Positions 8,231-16,639 of a stretch of 64,000 bases of DNA are shown one piece after another. A program made the translations under genes and the position numbers. This DNA comes from Lachnospiraceae bacterium (GTDB lineage: Bacteria > Bacillota > Clostridia > Lachnospirales > Lachnospiraceae), in the NCBI GenBank assembly GCA_910574865.1, contig CAJTDN010000008.1, positions 124,001-188,000 of the forward strand, in the 5' to 3' direction. Numbering within the stretch: the first letter of the stretch is position 1; every line of letters begins with the position of its first letter. The notes under the pieces were generated by a model. It saw only the letters and a list, made by a program, of their open reading frames with translations. It ran no database searches and was not told the origin of the DNA.

Positions 8231-8740
8231 TCATCTCTCCATCATGCTAATCGACTCTATTCCCACGCTGCCGCCGCGCACGACCTCGATATCCTTGAAT
8301 TCCTCCTTCAAAAGCTTGATTACCGCGTCGTTCTTGGTCGCGGTCTGCACGAACTCCAAAAGCAGGCTGTCCCGGCCATAGTCAATCACCCTCGCCTTGA
8401 AAGTCTCGGCAATCTGGAAAAGTTCCGCCTTGTCCTCGCGGCTGCACTTTTTCACCTTGACGTACAAAATCTCCTTCATCCGCACGAAGACGTCCGTAAA
8501 GTCAATCACCTTGATGACTTCCACGAGACGGTTCAGCTGCTTCTTAATCTGCTCGAACGTCTCGTCGTCGCTGACCGTGGCAATCGTCATCCGCGAAACC
8601 GTCGGATCCTCCGTCGTCCCCACCGTCAGGCTGTCCAGGTTATATGATTTCGCGGAAAACAAGCCGGAAATCTTTGACAAGACTCCCACCTGGTTCTCCA
8701 CGTATAAAGAAATCCATCGTTTTTTTATCGTATTGTCCAT
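8231..8740 (-). CDS. ilvN: Acetolactate synthase small (regulatory) subunit
   Basis: Regulatory subunit of about 169 residues with an N-terminal ACT domain (RWISLYVENQVGVLSKISGL, then SYNLDSLTVGTTEDPTVSRM) and the C-terminal acetolactate synthase domain (SREDKAELFQIAETFKARVID). In this family it activates the catalytic subunit and confers valine feedback inhibition. I start at the ATG at 8740, which has GGAGGG four bases upstream; the frame continuing to 8791 has no ribosome site. The catalytic subunit gene ends 73 bp upstream on the same strand, so the two form an operon in which large precedes small. Confidence 0.93.
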   Translation of the reverse strand: MDNTIKKRWISLYVENQVGVLSKISGLFSAKSYNLDSLTVGTTEDPTVSRMTIATVSDDETFEQIKKQLNRLVEVIKVIDFTDVFVRMKEILYVKVKKCSREDKAELFQIAETFKARVIDYGRDSLLLEFVQTATKNDAVIKLLKEEFKDIEVVRGGSVGIESISMMER

Positions 8741-8813
8741 TTTGCCCTCCACTTGCAAATTTGCATGCGACTTCCCTGCCAATCCCTTCACTAACCGACT
8801 AGAACCCGAAAAA

Positions 8814-10532
8814 TCAGCAGTCCAGAATCATGTCCTCCAGCGTGCCGCCCGGCCGGATCATCGGGTACACCATCTCCTCCGGGTCAATGATAAACTCGAT
8901 CAAGGTCGGCGCCTTCGTGTTTTTCTTCGCCTCGGCGAACGCCGCCGCGATTTCCTCGCGCCGCGTGACGCGAACGCCCTTCGCCCCGTAGCTTTCCGCC
9001 AGTTTCACGAAATCCGGCGTGTACTCCGGCATTTCCTCTCCGTTCGTGCGCCTCCACAACGCGCCCGAGCGCAAATTCGTCATGCTGTAACGCTTTCCAT
9101 AAAACAGCTTCTGCCACTGCCTCACCATGCCGAGGTAGGAATTATTGAACACGCACAGCACCAGCGGAAGCTCTTCCAGCACCGCCGTCGCAAACTCCTG
9201 TATATTCATCTGCATGCCGCCGTCGCCGGAAATCATGATAACCGGCTTGTCCGGGTTCCCAAGCTTCGCCCCCACGGCCGCCGGAAATCCGTAGCCCATC
9301 GTCCCCAGGCCGCCGGACATAATCATCTGCTTCTTCCCCGTGACCTCCACGTACTGGGCGGCGAACATCTGGTGCTGCCCGACGTCGGTGACGACGATGG
9401 CCTCGTCATACTGGCGGTTGATTTCGTCGATGATGTCCTTCGGTCCCAGACCCGCGTGCTCCCGCATCTTTAACGGATGTTCCTGTTTCCAGTCCTCAAT
9501 CTGTTTCAGCCACTTTTTGCCGCCACACTCTTCCACGTATTCGTTCATTTTCTCCAACGCTTCCCTGGCGTCCGCCACGATGGGCACGTCCACGGAAATG
9601 TTCCTGGAAATGGAAGCCGTGTCAATGTCGATATGCACGATTTGCGCCTTCGGGGCAAACTCATGCAGCTTTCCGGTAATGCGGTCATTGAAACGCGTGC
9701 CGATGGAAAACAAAAGGTCACACTCGCCAACCGCCATGTTCGAGGCGTATGCCCCGTGCATCCCCAAATTTCCTATATATAACGGGTGGTCCGTGGGAAG
9801 CGACCCGCGGCCCATGACGGTCGTCACGACCGGCACGCCGGTCTTTTCCACCACCTCGCGGAAAATGTCGTGGGCCCCGGAAATCACCACGCCGCCGCCG
9901 GCCAAAAACAACGGCCGCTGCGCCCGCGAGAGCATCTTGACGGCGCGCTTCAGTTGGCCGATATGTACGCCGCCGGCCGGCTTATAGCCGCGGATGTTGA
10001 CATTCTTCGGGTACTCCGCGCTGCCAAGCTCTGCCATCACGTCCTTCGGCAAATCGATGAGCACCGGCCCCGGCCGTCCCGTCCTGGCAATGTAAAACGC
10101 CTCCTTGACAATCCTTCCCAAGTCGGCACGGTTGCGCACGGTCACGCCATATTTCGTGATGCTGCGGGTGATTCCGACGATGTCCACCTCCTGGAACGCG
10201 TCATTTCCAATCAAGTGCTTCGCCACCTGCCCCGTGAAGCACACCAGCGGCACGCTGTCGTAATTGGCCGTCGCCAGCCCCGTCACCAGGTTGGTCGCCC
10301 CCGGCCCGCTCGTGACCAGGCAGACCCCCACCTTCCCCGTCGTCCTCGCGTAACCGTCCGCGGCATGCACGAGCGCCTGCTCATGGCGCGGCAAAATCAC
10401 GCGGATGCCCTCCTGCTTGTACAATTCGTCACTAATATCGATCGTGCACGCCCCCGGATACCCGAACAGCGTGTCCACCCCTTCTTCCTTCAACGCTTTC
10501 ACCAACAATTTATTTCCCGATATCTGTCTCAT
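8814..10532 (-). CDS. ilvB: Acetolactate synthase large (catalytic) subunit
   Basis: A thiamine-diphosphate enzyme of 572 residues that condenses pyruvate into acetolactate or, with 2-oxobutyrate, acetohydroxybutyrate. The catalytic Glu is in [14 protein letters not shown]...[16 protein letters not shown], and the ThDP/Mg motif reads [14 protein letters not shown]...[12 protein letters not shown]. Length is normal for the family. An AGGAGG lies 13 bases upstream of the ATG, a little far, with a closer GGCGGG. It precedes ilvN and likely shares its transcript from a promoter near 10.64 kb. Confidence 0.96.
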   Translation of the reverse strand: MRQISGNKLLVKALKEEGVDTLFGYPGACTIDISDELYKQEGIRVILPRHEQALVHAADGYARTTGKVGVCLVTSGPGATNLVTGLATANYDSVPLVCFTGQVAKHLIGNDAFQEVDIVGITRSITKYGVTVRNRADLGRIVKEAFYIARTGRPGPVLIDLPKDVMAELGSAEYPKNVNIRGYKPAGGVHIGQLKRAVKMLSRAQRPLFLAGGGVVISGAHDIFREVVEKTGVPVVTTVMGRGSLPTDHPLYIGNLGMHGAYASNMAVGECDLLFSIGTRFNDRITGKLHEFAPKAQIVHIDIDTASISRNISVDVPIVADAREALEKMNEYVEECGGKKWLKQIEDWKQEHPLKMREHAGLGPKDIIDEINRQYDEAIVVTDVGQHQMFAAQYVEVTGKKQMIMSGGLGTMGYGFPAAVGAKLGNPDKPVIMISGDGGMQMNIQEFATAVLEELPLVLCVFNNSYLGMVRQWQKLFYGKRYSMTNLRSGALWRRTNGEEMPEYTPDFVKLAESYGAKGVRVTRREEIAAAFAEAKKNTKAPTLIEFIIDPEEMVYPMIRPGGTLEDMILDC

Positions 10533-10647
10533 CCCGCCTGATCATCCTCCTTTATATGTCCCTCGAACCGTTACTTTCCTTTCCCGTCCGAAGCCAAACA
10601 GTAACGATATTTCTACTAATATATCACAAACGTGGCACGGCCTGCAA
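10533..10647 (-). promoter_or_regulatory. Possible ilvB promoter and structured leader
   Basis: On the minus strand TTGCAG (10647-10642) and TATATT (10623-10618) are 18 bases apart. The leader that follows contains an inverted pair CGTTACT ... AGTAACG enclosing about 24 bases, ending near the ribosome site. No T-box core (AGGGTGG-ACCGCG) is visible, so any amino acid control must work another way. Confidence 0.4.
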
Positions 10648-10740
10648 CCAGAAATTTTTCGAGATATTATCAAAATTTTCCATTCGCCGCTTTTCACGGA
10701 CACGGGAAACGCCAAGGCTCGTTTGCAAGGCACGTCCCGT

Positions 10741-11787
10741 TCAAGGTACCAGACGCGAAACGACGGGAATTTTCTTCATCACCGCCACCAGCCCCGCCGT
10801 CACCGAATAAACTAAAAGCCACCCGAACGCCCGCCACTGCCACGCTCCGCCGTCTATCCGAAACCAATCCGGCACGAAGCACAAAACATAATAATGTACC
10901 AGGAACACGCCAAAGCTTAAGCTGGAAAGCTTCCCCAACAAGCTGCCAAATTTCTTTTCCAGCCAGGACAGGTCCATCTGCTTGAAAAACACGAAAACGG
11001 CTACCGACTGTAGCACGCAAGGAACATTGAGATAAAAATCGAACGTTTTGTCCAAGACCCCCGCCTGGGCGGACAAGTACCAACCGCCAAAGAAACGCAT
11101 CCCCCATCCCACGACGCCAAGCAGGTAGATGACGTATCGTTTCCATCGCGGAAAGTCCGTATTCCACAACACGTACCCCAGAAGCACATATGGCAAATAT
11201 CCACCACATATGGGGCTTATCCATCCGGAATTCAACCCGATGCCAAGCATCCCCAAAAAGAAAGGAATCGCGCCCATCGTAAGAAACCCGTACACCGACA
11301 TATAAAGGAATGCCCGCCGCCTTTTTTCCTCTTCTATCAGGCTCAAAACGGGAATTGACAAATACACGGAAAATAATGCGGGGAAAAACCAGTAAATCAT
11401 CATCCCCCTGCAGTTGATAATCATGTCAAGCATGGAAAGTGCCGATATTTCCGTATCCGACGGAAGATTGCCGACAATATGTATCGCCCAAAATATGGAA
11501 ACGACAGACCAGAACAGAAATGGGACGAATGTCTTGACTACCCGTTTCTTCATGAACGTCTTCGTGTCGTACCGCTTTCTGTAATCCAGAAGCGTGATGC
11601 CCGAAAGCATGAAAAAAACCGGCACCGGCCAGTACAACAACGTTTCCAAAAGCCAGCTTCCGACCCATGTCCTGGAATCCTCAAAAATCCATACCGCGCC
11701 GTTGGCATGCAGCCACACCACGCCGATACATGAAACCACGTTTAAAAAATCGACAAGGAAAACCCGGCCTCCCCTCTTGTCCTCCAC
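10741..11787 (-). CDS. Membrane acyltransferase (acyltransferase 3 family)
   Basis: A 348-residue polytopic membrane protein with about ten hydrophobic segments. The N-terminal region shows the family pattern: a buried basic/aromatic start (VDFLNVVSCIGVVWLHANG, with His in the first helix) followed by FFMLSGITLLDYRKRYDTKTFMKKR, comparable to the FF-SG and K-R motifs of the family. Such enzymes O-acylate extracellular sugars in cell-wall or exopolysaccharide metabolism. The acceptor cannot be predicted. It lies alone between ilvB and the YhhN-family gene, on the same strand as both. Confidence 0.8.
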   Translation of the reverse strand: MEDKRGGRVFLVDFLNVVSCIGVVWLHANGAVWIFEDSRTWVGSWLLETLLYWPVPVFFMLSGITLLDYRKRYDTKTFMKKRVVKTFVPFLFWSVVSIFWAIHIVGNLPSDTEISALSMLDMIINCRGMMIYWFFPALFSVYLSIPVLSLIEEEKRRRAFLYMSVYGFLTMGAIPFFLGMLGIGLNSGWISPICGGYLPYVLLGYVLWNTDFPRWKRYVIYLLGVVGWGMRFFGGWYLSAQAGVLDKTFDFYLNVPCVLQSVAVFVFFKQMDLSWLEKKFGSLLGKLSSLSFGVFLVHYYVLCFVPDWFRIDGGAWQWRAFGWLLVYSVTAGLVAVMKKIPVVSRLVP

Positions 11788-11878
11788 GGCCTAAGCCACC
11801 CCCTTCTCCTAAACATATGCCCCCCACGGATCCGCCTTGTCCTTTGCGACAATCATGGGCCGTCCACCCGCTTGCCCC

Positions 11879-12508
11879 TCAATATAATCCGGCTGCCAAG
11901 AGGTACAAGGCGGCATAATATAACGATAACAATAAGACGCTGCTGCTCTTCGTACGTTTCCGGCGCAGGTAGTTCCACCCGATAATGCCGTCGGAAATAA
12001 GGAAACAGACGCTCCCAATCGCCCGCAGGAGCGTCCCGGCGCAGAAATTCCGAACCGTCATCGAAATGGCCATCGAACTCATCAGGCACAATATACCGGC
12101 ATACCCCGCGGCAACAGGCAAAAGCCGCTTCATTTTCGGCAAATAACGGCCAAACAGCCATAAAGCGGCGCCCACCAGCAAGGCAAATGCCACGAGCGTG
12201 TCCACGCCAATCTTCACTTCCGTCAACATTCCCACGGCCAGGCAGACATGCCCGACGGCGAACAAAGACATCCCGTACAAAAACTTGATTTCCAACGCCA
12301 CGTCCGCGCAAGCATAAAAAAAGATGCCGGCCACGAACCACCACGCGAGTGCCCTGCCCGATTGCCGGGCAAACCCAAGCGCCAGAAAATCCGCCACCAG
12401 CGTCGCCAATGCCTTAAATGCCAAAACCTTCTTCTTATTGCGCTCCCGCCCGGCAATGTAAACCGCGCTCAAGGCCACCATCAAAACCAACGCGACAACC
12501 AGCATCAT
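11879..12508 (-). CDS. YhhN-family membrane protein
   Basis: A 209-residue integral membrane protein with about eight short helices, matching the YhhN/TMEM86 family in size and in patterns such as KALATLVADFL near the N-terminus, FYACADVAL, and SDGIIGWNYL near the C-terminus. Some members are lysoplasmalogenases that hydrolyse the vinyl-ether bond of lysoplasmalogens, lipids found in many anaerobic Clostridia. Whether this one has that activity is inference. Upstream on the same strand is folA, 90 bp away. Confidence 0.7.
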   Translation of the reverse strand: MMLVVALVLMVALSAVYIAGRERNKKKVLAFKALATLVADFLALGFARQSGRALAWWFVAGIFFYACADVALEIKFLYGMSLFAVGHVCLAVGMLTEVKIGVDTLVAFALLVGAALWLFGRYLPKMKRLLPVAAGYAGILCLMSSMAISMTVRNFCAGTLLRAIGSVCFLISDGIIGWNYLRRKRTKSSSVLLLSLYYAALYLLAAGLY

Positions 12509-12598
12509 TTCCTCCCCATGTCATCCACCGCGGTGCCCGAGACGGCCGGCCTTCCCAACCGCCAAGCCCCCGCGGCCTTTGCCAAACGTATGCCCGGC

Positions 12599-13105
12599 TC
12601 ATTGCCCGGGGGAATCGACCCGCTCGTATTTCGTAAACCGATACTCCAAGTCGGAACACGCCCGCGTCTCGCCCTCCTCCGTCCGTTTCCATTCCGGAAG
12701 TTCGTCCAAATTCGGAAAATGCGCGTCGGCGTCAAATTCCCCATCCACCTTCGTGACGTACGCCGTGCCACAGTACGGCAAAAACTGCCGGTAAACATCC
12801 TCCCCGCCAATCACGTACACTTCCGCGGAATCAAATTTTTCCAACAACAGCTTGATTTCCTCGTCCGTATGCGCGACCAGGGCTTTTTTCACCCGATACC
12901 CGGCCTGGCGTGACAACACGATGTTGACCCTGTCCTTCAAAGGCCGTCCGTCCGGAAAACTCTCCATCGTCTTCCTGCCCATCACCACCACGTGTCCCGT
13001 CGTCTTCTCGCGGAAGAACTTCATGTCCGCGGGAATGCTCCACATCATCTTGTTATCCTTCCCGATTCCCCAATTTTTATCCACTGCCACGATTAGATTC
13101 AACAT
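12599..13105 (-). CDS. folA: Dihydrofolate reductase
   Basis: A 168-residue enzyme reducing dihydrofolate to tetrahydrofolate with NADPH. The start MLNLIVAVDKNWGIGKDNKM, the catalytic-region acid in WSIPADMKFF, the NADPH loop VVVMGRKTMESF and VIGGEDVYRQF are all family hallmarks. Thymidylate synthase, which produces dihydrofolate, is encoded 150 bp upstream on the same strand, so the pair forms a small dTMP/folate recycling unit. Confidence 0.95.
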   Translation of the reverse strand: MLNLIVAVDKNWGIGKDNKMMWSIPADMKFFREKTTGHVVVMGRKTMESFPDGRPLKDRVNIVLSRQAGYRVKKALVAHTDEEIKLLLEKFDSAEVYVIGGEDVYRQFLPYCGTAYVTKVDGEFDADAHFPNLDELPEWKRTEEGETRACSDLEYRFTKYERVDSPGQ

Positions 13106-13139
13106 GCTTGTACCCTCTTTCTTTAAAAGTCCTCCTGCC

Positions 13140-13160
13140 TAAGGAAGTTCTTTTCGCCAA
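13140..13160. repeat. Dispersed 21-base repeat, copy 2
   Basis: Exact second copy of the repeat at 8197-8217, here between thyA and folA, 94 bases past the thyA stop. Both copies lie in the same orientation relative to the flanking minus-strand genes. Confidence 0.6.
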
Positions 13161-13254
13161 ATTCGGCCTGCGTCCTCATTAATCTCGGAGAACGCCCCGC
13201 GGCAGGTTCATCCTTCGCCATGCCCGGATCCGCCAAGCCGCTTTCGCCCTCCCG

Positions 13255-14103
13255 TCATACCGCAACCGGTATGTTTTTTATCTGTGGGTGCGTCTGGTAG
13301 CCGTCAAGACGCACGTCATCCGGCGTAAATTGATAAAAGTCCTTGATTTCCGGGTTCAGCCAGAACGTCGGTGCCGGATACGGCTCCCTGGAAACCAATT
13401 CTTCGACCAACGGCACATGCCGGTCATAGATATGGGCGTCCGCGATCACGTGTACCAGTTCCCCCGCCTTCATGTCGCACACTTGTGCCAACATGTGCAA
13501 AAGCACCGCGTATTGGCAAACGTTCCAATTGTTGGCCGTCAGGACATCCTGGGAGCGTTGGTTCAAAATGCCGTTCAGCGTCAGTTTTCCACAGCCCTTT
13601 TCCTTTGTCACGTTGAACGTCATGCTGTAAGCGCACGGATACAAGTTCATCTCGTGCAAGTCCTGGTGCACGTAGATGTTCGTCATGATGCGGCGGCTGT
13701 ACGGATTATGCTTCAAATCATAAAGCACCCGGTCCACCTGGTCCATCATGCCCTCCTTGTACTGGTGCTTCACCCGCATCTGGTAACCGTAGGCCTTGCC
13801 AATCGAGCCTTCCGCATCCGCCCAACTGTCCCAGATGTGGCTGCCAAGCTCATGGATGTTGTTGGACTTCTTCTGCCAAATCCACAAAAGTTCGTCCGTG
13901 CAGCTCTTAATCCCGGTACGCCGAAGCGTCAACGCCGGAAACTCCTTCGCCAAGTCGTAACGGTTGACCACGCCAAACCGCTTTATCGTGTAGGCGCTTG
14001 TCCCGTCCTCCCAGACCGGGCGCACCTTCTCCCCCTCCGTGCTGGTGCCGTTCTTGATAATGTCACGGCACATGCCTATGAACACCTTGTCCGCATAACT
14101 CAT
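13255..14103 (-). CDS. thyA: Thymidylate synthase
   Basis: A 282-residue enzyme that methylates dUMP to dTMP using methylene-tetrahydrofolate. The catalytic Cys157 lies in LYPCAYSMTFNV, the phosphate-binding segment in NQRSQDVLTANNWN, and the C-terminal substrate site in HVIADAHIYDRHV. The usual PCH triplet is PCA here, which marks a divergent subgroup I associate with Clostridia rather than a defect. The gene precedes folA on the same strand. Confidence 0.93.
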   Translation of the reverse strand: MSYADKVFIGMCRDIIKNGTSTEGEKVRPVWEDGTSAYTIKRFGVVNRYDLAKEFPALTLRRTGIKSCTDELLWIWQKKSNNIHELGSHIWDSWADAEGSIGKAYGYQMRVKHQYKEGMMDQVDRVLYDLKHNPYSRRIMTNIYVHQDLHEMNLYPCAYSMTFNVTKEKGCGKLTLNGILNQRSQDVLTANNWNVCQYAVLLHMLAQVCDMKAGELVHVIADAHIYDRHVPLVEELVSREPYPAPTFWLNPEIKDFYQFTPDDVRLDGYQTHPQIKNIPVAV

Positions 14104-14235
14104 GCCATATCCCCCGTTTTCCCTGCCTGCCCTGTTTCATTTCAAGACGCGGCCGACAACCGCCTCCTGCGTGCTTGCGACCCGGCCGCCTCACTGCGCG
14201 CCCATGCCCTTGCGGCTTCCATCCTCCTGCCACGC

Positions 14236-14670
14236 TTACGGTTCCGCGATATTGTGCAACACTTTCCTAAGTCCCCGCGCCAGCGAGGCAATCTCCCTCT
14301 TCGTCATCCCCCGCGTCAACTGCTTGTCGAGCTTGCGCCGGTCAAGCTCCATGCGCCGCTGGATGTCGTACGCCTTTTCCGTAAGGTAAATGTTCTTCCT
14401 CCGCTTGTCCTTCGCATTGGGAACGCAGAGGACGAACCCCTTCTCGTCAAGACGTTTCAAAATCCCCGTCACCGTCGGGTTCTTAAGGCTCAGCGCCCTC
14501 TCCACGTCCCGCTGGTTAACCTCGTCCTTGTTGGTGTGGAACAGATAGTTCAAGACCGCGCACTGCGAGGAAGTGACACCCAGCTTTTTTAATTTTTCAT
14601 TTAAATCCTTTTCATAAAGGTTATTAATCTGCTTTACGACGAAGCCGATTGGTAATCCCGCTCTCTCCAT
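14236..14670 (-). CDS. MarR-family transcriptional regulator
   Basis: A winged-helix regulator of about 144 residues. The core reads TSSQCAVLNYLF, VNQRDVERALSLKNPTVTGI (recognition helix region) and KGFVLCVPNAKDKRRKNIYLTEK (wing), the standard MarR layout, flanked by helical dimerisation segments. I use the ATG at 14670 (MERAGLPIGF), preceded by GAGAG; the ATG at 14685 is possible. Its 5' end overlaps the 3' end of the upstream AAA-ATPase-like gene by about 47 bp, so they may be co-transcribed. The target and ligand are unknown. Confidence 0.88.
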   Translation of the reverse strand: MERAGLPIGFVVKQINNLYEKDLNEKLKKLGVTSSQCAVLNYLFHTNKDEVNQRDVERALSLKNPTVTGILKRLDEKGFVLCVPNAKDKRRKNIYLTEKAYDIQRRMELDRRKLDKQLTRGMTKREIASLARGLRKVLHNIAEP

Positions 14671-16348
14671 GACACACTCTCTCAATCATACAACTATGCG
14701 GCTTATTTTTATCATCCTTGTCATAATTCACGCCAACTAGCAAAATTTCTCCCGAATATCCTTCCAACGCCCGCGTGTATTCCCTCTCTTTCACCTGTTC
14801 GATGGCCGTACGGGCGGACTTGTCATACTTCAGTTCGACCACCATCGCGGGCTTTCCACTAAACGGCAGCGGCAGGAACACGACATCGGCAAAGCCCCGC
14901 CCCGTCGGCAATTCCCGAATCATCTTATAATCCTTGCGCGCACTATAATACGCGAGCCCGATGGCACAACCGAGGGAATTTTCATCATTATAGGTCAATA
15001 TCGAGGCCACTTCCATGTGCGCCATGTCCAAACCTTTGGCGACCTTTTCCTCATCACGACGAAGCGTGTCCTCAAGAAGCCGTTCAGACGCCTTCAAGAC
15101 CTTCATGACTTCCGGCCAGCCACCGACACTCATGGCATTTTCAAACTCTTCGACAATCTCTTTATTCGGGATAAACGCTTCCCTGGCCTCGGAATCATAT
15201 CCAAGATATCCAAGATGAACGAGCAAAGTCAAAACGTCATCCTTTGTCTTGAAATTCTTCATATCATTCTGAAAGCTACGTGTGTTCACTTTGACACGTT
15301 CCCCCCCAAGCATTTTCACGATGTCGGTACGAAGCCCGTCAAAATCCATCTCCATGTAAACCTTTAGTGCCTCGTAAGTCTCCGTCGAAGTCCAATAATT
15401 TGAAAATTTTCGATGCTTCATGGATTCCACGACCGATTTTGGATTATAAATATGGGAAAAACGTGTCAATTGATAGCCATCGTACCAACTGCCCACCTGG
15501 GCAAAATCCATTCTGAAACGATGGCACAGCTCTTTGACCTCATCTTCCGTAAAACCGGTATACTCTTCAAAAATCCCCTGATCCGTCATCGAATATTCCG
15601 AAAACATATTCAACGCGGAATGCTTCCCGTACTTTTTCACGGGCAATATCCCGGTCATATAGGCAAGCGCGACAAATGTCTGATCTTTCAGGAGATTTCG
15701 CAGGAAATCAAGATATTGCTTTTGTAGCGCCTCTGATTCCTGGTGCTCCCTCATCACGCAGTCCCATTCGTCAATCAGGAAAACAAATTCCTTCCCGCTT
15801 TTCGCGTAAATTTTCCGCAGCGTATCGGCCAGCCCCATATCATGCCTTTTTAATAAATATCCATACTCTTCCAGGAGTTCCTCCAAAACCTCCTGTTCCA
15901 AATATTCCGTGATTTCCTGCTTTTTTGCCCCAATCAAAAATTGCTGCATGTTCAAATAAATCACGTCATACCGGTTCAAATGTTCCTCAAATGAAGATAC
16001 GCTTTCGATTTTCAGTCCGGCAAACAATTCCCGGGAATCACAGCCACGACCATAGTAAGCGGATAACATTTGCAACGCCATGGACTTTCCAAAACGTCTC
16101 GGCCGGCTGATGCAGACATATTTTTCCTGTGTATTGAAAAGTTTATTCGCACACGCGATTACGCCTGTTTTGTCCACATATATTTCAGAACGAACGGCTT
16201 CCTTAAAGCCTTTGTTTCCCGGATTTAAATAAACGCCCAAAGAAGCGCCTTCTTCTTTATGGGGATAATTTCCGAGAAATGCCCATAGATAGGAAAGACG
16301 CGGCATTATAACAAATACCCCGTCTTGCAATTTCCTTATTCTATCCAT
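14624..16348 (-). CDS. AAA-ATPase-like protein with C-terminal PD-(D/E)XK nuclease-like domain
   Basis: A protein of about 574 residues of the family common in Clostridia and Bacteroidetes that begins near GVYLNPGNKGFKEAVRSEIYVDKTG. The ATPase region has the family P-loop variant SRPRRFGKSMALQML and a Walker B FVFLIDEWD. The C-terminus carries a PD-(D/E)XK-like motif (FADVVFLPLPF...MVVELKYD). The in vivo role is unsettled, with mobile-element or defence roles suggested for relatives. The frame is open to 16429, but that part overlaps the tRNA-Ala gene, so I start at the ATG at 16348; the start is weakly supported, as there is no strong ribosome site and about 40 residues precede the family's usual beginning. 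Confidence 0.75.
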   Translation of the reverse strand: MDRIRKLQDGVFVIMPRLSYLWAFLGNYPHKEEGASLGVYLNPGNKGFKEAVRSEIYVDKTGVIACANKLFNTQEKYVCISRPRRFGKSMALQMLSAYYGRGCDSRELFAGLKIESVSSFEEHLNRYDVIYLNMQQFLIGAKKQEITEYLEQEVLEELLEEYGYLLKRHDMGLADTLRKIYAKSGKEFVFLIDEWDCVMREHQESEALQKQYLDFLRNLLKDQTFVALAYMTGILPVKKYGKHSALNMFSEYSMTDQGIFEEYTGFTEDEVKELCHRFRMDFAQVGSWYDGYQLTRFSHIYNPKSVVESMKHRKFSNYWTSTETYEALKVYMEMDFDGLRTDIVKMLGGERVKVNTRSFQNDMKNFKTKDDVLTLLVHLGYLGYDSEAREAFIPNKEIVEEFENAMSVGGWPEVMKVLKASERLLEDTLRRDEEKVAKGLDMAHMEVASILTYNDENSLGCAIGLAYYSARKDYKMIRELPTGRGFADVVFLPLPFSGKPAMVVELKYDKSARTAIEQVKEREYTRALEGYSGEILLVGVNYDKDDKNKPHSCMIERVCHGESGITNRLRRKAD

Positions 16349-16371
16349 TTCTTTTCCCGAACCGCCATAAA

Positions 16372-16444
16372 TGGAGCATACGGGACTTGAACCCGTGGCC
16401 TCCACACTGCCAGTGTGGCGCGCTCCCAACTGCGCTAATGCCCC
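16372..16444 (-). tRNA. tRNA-Ala (anticodon GGC)
   Basis: 73-nt cloverleaf on the minus strand. The 7-bp acceptor stem pairs GGGGCAU with AUGCUCC, the anticodon stem is CCACA/UGUGG around the loop CUGGCAG (anticodon GGC), and the T arm contains GGUUCAAGUCC. The discriminator is A, and CCA is not encoded. Confidence 0.95.
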
Positions 16445-16639
16445 TAAAAATCAATGCCTTGTCCATCAACTTTTCCTATTATACCACAAGACGATGACAG
16501 ATACAATAGGAAATTTTTATTTTTTTCCCATATTATTTCTTCGGTAAACAAGATATAATATGAATAGCCGATTTATCATCACTTTACTTAAATTTCTTAA
16601 TTATTAATCTTATTTTTTAAAAATTAGGAGGGATTCACT

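Noticed and set aside
13288-14592. 434-codon plus-strand ORF opposite thyA and the MarR gene
   Set aside because: It is a shadow frame in GC-rich coding DNA with no family features; the opposite strand encodes clear ThyA and MarR proteins.
16373-16429. N-terminal extension of the AAA-ATPase-like protein to 16429
   Set aside because: These codons lie inside the tRNA-Ala gene and the residues do not fit the family start.
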